Positions 55,176 to 64,000 of a stretch of DNA of 64,000 nucleotides are shown piece by piece. This DNA comes from Paragonimus westermani (lineage: Eukaryota; Platyhelminthes; Trematoda; Plagiorchiida; Troglotrematidae), in contig QNGE01000745.1 in the NCBI GenBank assembly GCA_008508345.1, forward strand, positions 64,679 to 128,678. The letters run 5' to 3'. Position 1 is the stretch's first letter, and each line of letters starts with the position of its first letter. The position numbers and the translations under genes are program-made. The notes beneath the pieces are model-generated. The model made no database searches. It was not told the origin of the DNA and saw nothing but the letters and a program-made list of their open reading frames with translations.

Positions 55176-56619
55176 CGCATTCAATCACATTAACAGTCTC
55201 CCTTCCCAAATTGGGCTGTGAAGTGAAGAAATGTGCTATCCTTCATTGACTCGGAAAGCAAGCATGATGATATCGATAACTTTTTCGATTATTTATGTAC
55301 GACCTAATTTTACTTTTCAGTCAGCTCAAATGATATTTTTAGATTGGGTTAAAGAAAACTGCTTATTCCTGACGTTCTTCTAATCTGTCGATCTGAGTTT
55401 GCGTTAACCCTATTGGGTTCAAAACACAAAGCGATCAACAACGTGTACATGTTTTTTTGCTCACATTGCATGGAGTGAATTAAAAATGAGTTGAAGATTT
55501 GACAGACCATGAGAAAGACTCACCCGTCATTTGAAAGAACATCGTTGAACTCTGATCTGTACTGAATATGGACTGATCAATGGATAGTTGACCATTATTT
55601 TCGATTAGTGGAGTATACGTCAGAAAGATGCCTTTTCGATTCACTGAATGAAATTCGGTGGTTAGCCCGTTTGCAGTTATGTACATCGGCCCCGATTAGG
55701 AGCCCAGATAGCGGGTAAATCTGCTATTGAGACAAGTGAACACGATTTTCCGGTTGATAGGTTGCATCAAGATGCACATGAACCAACGGGGATAGTACAG
55801 GTTGGACCTTATCTCAACATGTAGGTGTGATAAACAGTACGTTATGCAACTAGACGTGATACCGTTAAACCGTAGTCTTTCCGGGACAGCCTAGGGAAAT
55901 GGCACATCGGTTCGTTTCTCCACCTCTGTTTAGGCAAGGTCACAAGTGATGTGTGGACAAGGAAGCCCATTGATTCTTGACGTAAAACCCCTTTAACAAG
56001 AATAGGGTTTCAAGGAGACAGTCATTTTAGGCTTTGTGTTCAGGCAAACATTCAGATTACGCCAAACCCGTGATAGGGGTAAGGATGGTCAGAAAAGTTA
56101 CTTCATCGGACCTTCCTATCAAAGCTCACAGGATTGACACAGTCGGACAAGTGAATATCACAGATTATCACTTTCTTATGTCATATGACTGGTTCAGAAG
56201 TGTAGATTAGTAAGTTCCGGCACTTTAGTAAAGTAAGTGTTTCTGGTTCCTCGTGATGTTCGCCGTCGTGTACACCTTTAAAGACAAATATAACTAGGTA
56301 CCAGTTGTTGAGTTTAGGTGATTGGTTACATTTAAAACTCTCTTTAAACATTCGTAGGTACAGTCGAAACAGCTAAAAGATTGATGAACGTAGTATGTAG
56401 TTTTTGGACAGACTGCTACGGTTTAGATGAAGATCATCAACTTGACTTGACTTTATCAATCAGTGTAAGAAGTGATTCTGTGTGTACCAGAATCATCTCG
56501 ACATTATGGTTCTCTTTAAGTAGCTTGTTTGAAGTGTCATCGTCCTACATGTAGAAACACCAATGTGTTGTAGTTTGACCTTCTTCACCAAAAATCGTGT
56601 GATCATGGACGGGACAGTG
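55176..56619. other. 3' flank of cyclin gene
   Basis: No further coding segment recognised. A variant poly(A) signal ATTAAA lies at 55479-55484, about 305 bp past the stop. Whether it is used is unknown. Confidence 0.4.
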
Positions 56620-57158
56620 GAACATCATTTTGTGGTGGATTGTCAGGTCGGAGGTGCGAGTTTTCGAACGCTCGGCCGAATACCTCAACGCGGGGAGGTA
56701 CGTTCAAAAGCCTGTCGCGATCGAATCAAGGACAACGTGCGCGACCGGATGAGTCATCGCTCGACTGGATCGGACCAACGGGCGAGGCAGGGCAGGCGAA
56801 ATACCACAGACGGCCAGATCCGGAGGCGTGGTTTCTCCAACATTTAGAAGAACATCTCGACACGATGTTGAAATACGGTCAAGACCAACACTGGGTGGAT
56901 GGCGGACAGCACGAGCAGCCGGACGAGCCATCGCACAACGAACTCGGACTAACAGACGAGGAATGGCAAGCGGAAAACCCCCCGATGGAGGGCACCGGTC
57001 ACACACGTAAACCGGTTAGAAGTTCACACGACGTGTGAACGGAAACCGGGGGGTGTAGCGGGTTGGAATTATGACTCATGAACGAGAGAGCGCGCGTTGC
57101 ATGTGACTAGCGATTTGGACAATAAAGATTGTGCTTTATTGGACGCCTTCTCGCAACA
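56620..57158 (+). mobile_element. Short-LTR (TRIM-like) element, copy B
   Basis: The same structure as copy A but on the + strand. The internal region (56620-57053) ends in AAACCGGGGGG and is followed by a 105-bp LTR (57054-57158, TGTAGCGGG...CTCGCAACA). The 19-nt near-palindrome is at 57022-57040. The arginine-rich frame is broken near 56690 by a small deletion relative to copy A, so it reads in two overlapping frames. The LTR lacks three bases near its end that copy A has. No 5' LTR was found. It lies outside the cyclin coding region, inverted relative to copy A. Confidence 0.75.
57054..57158 (+). repeat. 105-bp LTR of copy B
   Basis: Matches the LTR of copy A over its whole length except a 3-base deletion (CGCAACA versus CGCTACAACA) and scattered substitutions. 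AATAAAG lies within the hairpin CAATAAAG...CTTTATTG. Confidence 0.75.
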
Positions 57159-60100
57159 ATTTCAGCCGTTGACTACTCTGGCACTCAGTAATGAGAAATA
57201 GCTGGACGAATTATTAACCGTCAAAACCTTAGCCGGTTACCTTAAATCAAGGTTAACCAGAACTGTTTGTTTACGTTAAGTACCCCATAGTGACCACAAT
57301 GAGAACTGTCTGTCAAGTATCCTCCGGAGCAAATAATTCAAAGCAATCGCTTGTACCAAGTTCAACGGTAAATGACATTCACAGATACGATCACGATTCT
57401 TACATTGTTTTTAAAATTGACGCATGATACGCACGAAAAGCACCATACATCACGACAGTCACACTTCGTTGCGAAGGTCACAATACACTGTAACGCCTGG
57501 TCACCAAGTGTAAACAAACACAGTAACCGGCACCACCACGTACTAGGCGTGAGTTGACAGTGCTGTTTGAGTGACAGAGGCAACGATACCAATCTGAAAC
57601 GACGAGGAAAAGGAAATCATTGAGCTAAAGCCTGGTGGATTTAAACGTGATTTACATAATCACAGTCAAAGATGAAGTCACGCAACAAGTCTGTTACATA
57701 TGTGTAGAATATGGAACACTTATTCTTAATGTACCATCAAACGGATTCAAAAATGACACGGATGGTCAACCGCGGGTAAAAACTTGACATCAGACGCAAT
57801 CTGTCAGCTACAGATGATGTTTCTCGATCACAGTTAACGCAAGCCACAGCAAGAAGAATATACTGTGTACAAAATAGATTGCGCACACCAAAAGGTACAT
57901 AAAAACAGTAAACATTTAAAGTTTCTGAGTCACTTGTTCATTTTGCTGTTGTCAGCACGATTCAGAGATTTGTCAACTTCGTTCTCCACGTAAACAAGTA
58001 AGGTGGCAAACATAGAAGTCGAGATATGGATGCGACCTGGGAAAACCCTTAACACTTGTCACTACGTATGAAGCATTCAAAACTGGTGTGTTTTGTACTT
58101 CAGTCATAATAACCTTAAACAACTCAACTACGAGAAGGACGTGTAAATGGTAGACCATCGGCAAACCGGAAGAGTAAACACATCCGATGGGATTAATTGA
58201 CGAGCAATCAATAGGCTCAATCAAGCTATTACCCCCACATGATTGAACAACCATGTAACATTAAAAGTTCATATTGTATTATACTGAAAGCATTATACTG
58301 AAGGACCGAACAGATTTTGTTCATTGTTGTCCACATGTTTAAACCTCTTTTTGATCCCACTGTATCGCACTTAACTTATTTGTCTTGACATCATCGTATC
58401 GGAGGTGATTGATTAGCACAGGTGCAAACTCAGAATGTGTTTAAATTTAAAAATGTGTGATGTTTTAAAGTTGGGCCGTATCAATGAGATCGTGAACACT
58501 TCTTAGGTTGTAAAAACAGACAGTGCGAATTCCCCTTAACACCACAAATTGCGTTGATTATCTGTCAGCGCCTACAGCGGTCATTTTGTGGACTCTAGTT
58601 AGAGTACTCTGATGAAGAAGTGAATTCGGGTTAGACGGATTGCGCACCTAAGAATAGCAGTACTGTGTAGACGGATATCTAACCGAATGAAGTTAGTAAA
58701 TCAAAACAGCAGAGTGAATATTGTTGTCCTGATATTGGTGATGATTGGGTAGGGGTGTCCAGTAAGAGTGTGTTACGCAGTTACTGCTCATGGTGCACAA
58801 TCGGCTGATCTCGACAAGCTATTGCACAATGTTTTCATTTTGTGGTCTAGATAGTACTGACGTTAGTCGGCTCAGCACAGAACTGCAACCAAAATTAGAC
58901 TCCCGTTCATTAACTGCGGAGTTATTTTCTCTGTATGACTAGTCTTTCACGGAACGATGATAAAAAGTATTCTAGTGGCCTCACCTTATTTGCATTAGTC
59001 CACCTTTTTGTCCAAATGCTATAAAAACTGTATGATATGGAATGCCTACTCCTCTAGCCTCTACAACGATCGCAATTCCCATTGAACTGTTGTCTCTGTA
59101 GTGACCACTACGAAGGTGTTTTCCCGTAAGCTTGACACTGTGTTTGACAAAAGGTCGCCTCATCGCCGTTTTAGGTAGNTACTATAGATATAGGTCAATG
59201 TCAAACAATCTGATTGGCCAATGCAAATGTGGCGTACACGATTGGCTGCACTCCACCACAGTAACCTTAGGTTCCAATATCTGCGCCATTCAGTTGAGAT
59301 TGCATTTCCATTATCTGCACATTTTCCACTATTTAGATGCTGAAAAACCGTTATTCAAAAACACGGTAAACGGGCAAAGACTTATTGCCGAAGAAGAACA
59401 GGATAGTTGAAGGCATCGGTTTCCAGCCCCTAAGTTATTAGTTTGCTCATCTGTTGCGCTTCTTTACGTTCATAGGCTGAAATTGATCGGCGTATTTTGG
59501 TTGGCCTGAAACCAAACAAGCATCGACCGCGGCCCCAAAATGAGTTGAGGAGAAAGGGACTATCAAACAGCTGGTCCTAATGATCACCAACTAGGTGGTG
59601 GGCAAGTGTTGTGACCTAGCTTGATCTCAATCAGCATCACGTACGTAGGAAAATCGAACCCATGACTCGTGAATAAATGACGGATTGCAATCCAAACACC
59701 TACCTGCCAGCCCGTGAAGTCCAGGGTCAGGGGGTGTTGGAAACCATGTGAATCAGCGAGCAGATGGTCCCAGTGACCACCAGTGAAATGGCAGACAGCA
59801 GTTTCGACCTCGTTGGGTCTCATCAGCACCATACCTTCCTGCAACGCAGGCGACCGTGACCCTGTGATCAAGTGAATAACTACATGGACTACAGCCTGCC
59901 GCTATTTCAAGGGTCGTGAATTCGATTCTTCGACGTGCGTGGTGCTGGTAAGACCCAAGCAAGTTGAAACAGCTGCCCACCATATCGTTGGTGATCACTG
60001 GAACCAACGGTTCGCAAGATCCTAGACCATCACCCAAATCTAAGTAGCAAGCTGCTAATTTAGAGAATGTATAAGAACGTCCTCTTATTTATCTCCTTCA

Positions 60101-60349
60101 CTACTCACGCAGTCGTATAGTGATGCCGGTTGAACTAAATTCACCTGATGGAAGAGCAGGTCGGCTGTCGCTACTGTCGACAAACCCAACACACGTTAGG
60201 CCGGACCGCGTGAAGGTTTACTGAGTCACCAAAATGAATCCGGCAGTATTATGCAAGTTTGTTAAGCAACTGGTAGTGGCATTGGTAACAGTGACTTTTT
60301 TTCTCAAAAACACCACCACATGGTTATGTTTTAACATCACTAACATTAA
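57159..60349. other. No gene recognised; one ambiguous base
   Basis: Short frames only. Position 59179 is N. The stretch 59580-60060 looks structured, with overlapping - strand frames of about 95 codons, but I cannot assign it to a family. Confidence 0.4.
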
Positions 60350-61650
60350 GTGCAATGTTGGAGATTACTGCTGAACTATTCATCTCTGAGCGTGAATTTC
60401 AAGTTTTTCAAGTTCTACCGAAGGAACGTACAACACCATATGTTTCATTATTTCATAGACGAAATAATCGATGACTGTCTCCAGTACCCACAGGATGCCG
60501 ATCTCGTCCTCTTGCCTGATGAGAGACTGATTGATCTTGATTATGCTGACAAGAAGTTGTTGCTGTTTAACAAAATTCGTGAAACACAGACAGTTCTAGA
60601 AACTACTTCGTGCTCTGCTTAACATTTTAAAATTCGCTTTGCAACCTCAAAATGTAAAGTGCTTCTGCAAGACTGCTGCAGTAACATAAACTCAATTTTG
60701 GTCAATGAAATTATAGGGGTTGTTGACTAGTTTGTGTGACTGAAGGACTTCATCAGCGTCAGTGAACGTATGGAGACGTGTATCCCTAAGGCTAGGGCGA
60801 TATTTGCTAATCTACTACACCTCTGGTGACAAAGAAGCTCGCTTCTAAGGCTTCATGCTGGCCTATATAGGACGGCAGCGTAAGCCCTATCAGTATACGG
60901 CAGCGGAAATTGGCCGCTCAGAGTAGACGAAGTGAACCGTCTTCAGGTATCTGACCAATGATATCTGCGTTCGATTGCTCGCACCGGGTGGCACCAAAGA
61001 GTAAGGAACGAAGAGGTTAGTAAGCGGATATTTGGTAGTGACTACTAAGCGAGCTCTTTTGTTCAAACCTTACGTTCACACAGGCTTAAATGATTATGCC
61101 AAGTACTGAGAATGCCAGCTAGCCATCTACTGCACCGAACACTCTTTGTCGACACTGCAGCTGATTGGTGTAAGATGCAAGGTGAGCAGATGACGATCTG
61201 CAGTAGAAAAATGAAGCTGATCACCAAAAGGTTGACCATTGTAGATCGGGTTCGTTTTCCGAGCTGAGGACGTTATGTGAGATGGAGGATAATCGCGATC
61301 AGTGGCACAAATGTTGTCGTTGTTTGGCAGAGTTGTCTGTCAATTAAGTGTACTCAACACTGCTGACAATGAAAACCATAAGGAAACTGTCTTGTTGGTG
61401 ACGTCTTACTTTCAGTTATGGATCCCTTGTTTGTTCGTAGGACTTGAGTACCTTGATGTTGAATGCTTGACTAGAGATAGTAGTAGTCTTTGGTGATTAG
61501 TTTTCCTTCGTTCTTTTATTTTTTTTCTTGACTAAATTTTACTTTCTTTTTCACGGTTGAATGTCAGCTGAACACCAGTGAGAAGTAATGATGCCTTGAT
61601 GTTTATGATAATAATGATGATGATTTTAATTATGATGATGAATGACCGCA
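60350..61650 (+). mobile_element. RTE-like LINE fragment, decayed
   Basis: The frame 60350-60622 contains FIDEIIDDCLQYPQDADLVL followed by LPDERLIDLDYADKKLLLFN. It corresponds to the RT palm of fluke RTE-like LINEs (LLPGERLLDLEYADDIVLL), with the catalytic YADD changed to YADK. After breaks, 60870-61010 gives WPLRVDEVNRLQVSDQ, a stop, and YLRSIARTGWHQRV. About 61145-61345 gives DWCKMQGE, TIVDRVRFPS and SRDQWHKCCRCL, the C-terminus. A T-rich stretch and a TGATGA-type repeat (61605-61645) mark the 3' end. The altered catalytic residue and stops mean it is dead. Confidence 0.75.
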
Positions 61651-63245
61651 TGTCACAGAATGACTTGATCTAAAATAGGGAGTGGATCAAAAATGTCCTT
61701 TACACAGGTTTTCTTACGAATGAGGGATGGCATTAACGAAGATCCTGGAGAAATATCAGATCCAGGTATCAAATTCCACTCTACTTTCATTTTAAATCAG
61801 TTCACAATATAGACGCGAAAAGTCCTGTTATCCTTCTTAAAACATAATTTTACAAGAATGGAATTCTTGAACATGTTAATATGGATAGTTAAAGGAGAGG
61901 TATAATCCCTATCCTCAGCATGATCTACGCTGAACTGTCTCGTTTTTTTAGTTGAAACCAACAGATAGTATTTACGAAAACATGTTACCAAAGATACGGT
62001 TGGAGGTCGAAGATATGAATAAATGACCCTACTTATTATGACTGCCATTTTCAGCAAGAGCTCTGACATTGTCGTTGGCGTATCAAATGCCTTGATTCGT
62101 TGAAGGAAACGTTGTGAAAATTTTCGACAACGAGGTAAAACTACGACACTGTCAGATTTAGGTGTTTCACTTGCAGAGGTAACACAAGTAGTGAGCAGAC
62201 TGAGATCATTTGGGTTCAAGAACATCATTCATCCGATTCGGAAGGTTAGTAGTCTCCAGCAGGTACTTAAAGCTTGTTCAATTCTCATGGGGTTATTTAT
62301 AAAGCAACAAAATTTCTGAAGATTTGAGACTGAAGGAAAATTGAGGCACTAAGAAGACTCCTCAAGACATGAAGAGTATCATTTCTATGATGTATCACAC
62401 TATGAGTAGTAAGGTAAAGATCAACTGCAAGCCAAAATAGTCATTGCCGCGTAGTGTCCACTCATCTGGGGCGACCAGTCGCCCGGGTGACGCATTTAAC
62501 TGAAGCTTATTACATATTTCGTGCAGACTACTTGGCCACTTGACAGTAGCCACAAAACCTTTCGAAAACGTTTGGAACAGTGTGAATTACAGATTGAACA
62601 TCACCCACAGTTGATCGTAGCCGTCGCATTACCACAGACTTTCCAGTGGACCTCTTAAGAGAAGAAACATGCTGGCTATTGAAACTGAAATACATTGCTC
62701 GAAGTGAGCAATCACAAGAAAGGACATGAATTATTAATATAGTGAATGTTACTCATCATGTTTCCAAACAGTGCAACGTAAAAATGCACACCATCAATTC
62801 ACGAGCGGTTTAATTTTGGGGCGTCAATTGTATGAATAGACGTCCAACGGCTCCTCCTCTTAGGCTTCGTGGAATCCGGATGCGCACATCAACCAGCACT
62901 CGTTTTGTGTGAACACTACCAGTGAACTGTTTAGCATGAAAGGTTGACTAGGTAGTTGATTAGCGCACACTCAACTAAATACACTTATTGCTGACCCACA
63001 TATTCGCGTGACATTGTGTACATCAAATTGCTCGCATTTAACCGCCGTGCACATTTGGTTCTCAATGCAACCCCGAACCGTAGACGGCACATCGGGTATC
63101 GGATATGTTGCACCGGATTAGACTGGTCGCGTGCTTAATTAACGTGTTTACATTGTCGACCTTTAGTAAATAATAACAGCTTCAGGCTTTGGACAACATC
63201 AGTCACCATCAGTCATCAAACAGTGTAATAGATCGAAGGTGCGCG
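61651..63245. other. No gene recognised
   Basis: A 143-codon - strand frame (62228-61797) is the longest here. It is lysine/serine-rich, unrecognised and without splice support. The + strand overlapping it contains a short helical-looking string (LGVSLAEVTQVVSRLRSFG) that may be chance. Confidence 0.35.
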
Positions 63246-64000
63246 TTGATGCTTAACTGCAATGCAATCAGACAGAAGAAAGTGAACCTTAATCAAGTAA
63301 AAGAAAACAATAGAGGGGAGAAGGGGACTTAACTATTAAAGGCAACTCTGTCTACACTTAAAAGCATTCAGCACCAAGATGCTTACATCTTGGAAACAAA
63401 CAAGCGAACAGTAACTGAGCATAAGGCGCCGTCACTGACACAGATTCCTCATGGCTTCAGCTGCTCTGCAAAACGAGGACCATTCGTGTTAAGAGTGTTA
63501 TTTATGTTTTGTCTACCCATCAGATCGTTGATGGTCAAACCTAGTCTTAGTAAATCCCTCAAGAAAACCCTATATCCTGTTGTCTCGCAGGTCAGACTTT
63601 TGAATCAGAGGCTCGGGGTGGGGTCCCTCAAATCAACCCCCTTCTGCGGCATAAACGACCGGGAAGTATCAAAAGTTATCGTTCTCTCGACAATGACATT
63701 ACTAATCGATCACGACTTTCTCCTACTGATTCACCCCCTATTTCTTCTGCCTTCCATGTGCCTCCGGGCAATAATTGTTTTCTGAGGCCAAGACAACTGG
63801 TCAACATTGGCGCCTTCAATGTCCGCACCTTCCGGCAAATCGGTCAGCAAGCTGCTCTGGCAAGTACTCTCTCAAGTCTGGAGCTTGATGTGTGCTGTGT
63901 GTCGGAGACGCGAGTCTACGACTCTAGCACAGTTATCCATTTGAGCTCACCTCTAGATAGCTGTCGATCCAAGCGCTTCTGTCTCAGGGTTTCTGGTGAC
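63246..64000 (+). mobile_element. LINE 5' region and endonuclease start, cut by window edge
   Basis: 63246-63480 resembles 49505-49770 and probably represents the 5' untranslated part. The coding frame (63554-64000) enters an endonuclease domain and is still open at the right edge. This looks like a less decayed member of the RTE-like LINE family seen at 60.35 kb. Confidence 0.7.
63554..64000 (+). CDS. LINE polyprotein, N-terminal part with AP-endonuclease start (partial)
   Basis: 149 codons open to the window edge, beginning after a TAA at 63551. No ATG start is obvious, so the frame may be 5'-incomplete or broken. The first part has QINPLLRHKRPGSIKSYRSL, then DNDITNRSRLSPTDSPPISS and PRPRQLVNIGAFNVRTFRQI. 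The endonuclease follows: an N in the first motif (GAFNVRT) and the second-motif glutamate in LDVCCVSETRVYDSSTVIHL. The enzyme nicks target DNA to start reverse transcription. The remainder (RT and C-terminus) lies outside the window. Confidence 0.75.
   Translation, partial: MPQENPISCCLAGQTFESEARGGVPQINPLLRHKRPGSIKSYRSLDNDITNRSRLSPTDSPPISSAFHVPPGNNCFLRPRQLVNIGAFNVRTFRQIGQQAALASTLSSLELDVCCVSETRVYDSSTVIHLSSPLDSCRSKRFCLRVSGD

Noticed and set aside
1..64000. CRISPR array, rRNA, bacterial-type operon or prophage
   Set aside because: No regularly spaced identical repeats, no rRNA-like sequence, and the gene structure is spliced and eukaryotic.

Overview
The window looks like nuclear DNA of a flatworm, most likely a digenean trematode. 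It has moderate GC, long introns with GT..AG borders, and fragments of Ty3/gypsy, RTE-like, CR1-like and Penelope-like retroelements of the kinds known from flukes. The species assignment is inference. There are no bacterial operons, no rRNA and no clear functional tRNA gene.

The main host gene is on the + strand. It is a mitotic cyclin, best matching the cyclin B3 class, rebuilt here from seven in-phase exons between 29749 and 55175. From the first visible ATG (29914) it encodes 507 residues. The order is a destruction box followed by a KEN box, a long N-terminal region, then both cyclin folds. Its introns hold several mobile-element remnants: a Penelope-like GIY-YIG fragment (intron 2), an inverted pair of a dispersed repeat (intron 3), a double tRNA-headed SINE (intron 4), and in intron 5 a short-LTR element, a solo LTR, a SINE/LINE 5'-end fragment and a CR1-like LINE.

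The best-preserved element is a Ty3/gypsy retrotransposon on the - strand (20107-24660). It has 313-bp LTRs with 5 visible differences and one uninterrupted gag-pol frame with protease, RT, RNase H and integrase residues in place.

Left of it (1-20 kb) the sequence is mostly unassigned, with LINE fragments (9.65-10.7 kb +; 16.5-17.4 kb -), a dispersed-repeat copy (1.7-2.0 kb), a possible exon at 11.6 kb and an unassigned ORF at 5.6-5.9 kb. Between the gypsy element and the cyclin lie a possible RAD1-like exon (25.5-25.9 kb, -) and a decayed RTE-like LINE (27.5-28.26 kb, -). Right of the cyclin are a second copy of the short-LTR element (56.6-57.16 kb, inverted relative to the first), a decayed RTE-like LINE (60.35-61.65 kb) and the 5' part of another LINE running off the right edge (63.25-64.0 kb).

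The most unusual structure is the short-LTR (TRIM-like) element. It has 105-108 bp LTRs, a G-rich polypurine tract and an internal duplicated unit of about 60 codons. The same unit also occurs alone at several other places in the window.
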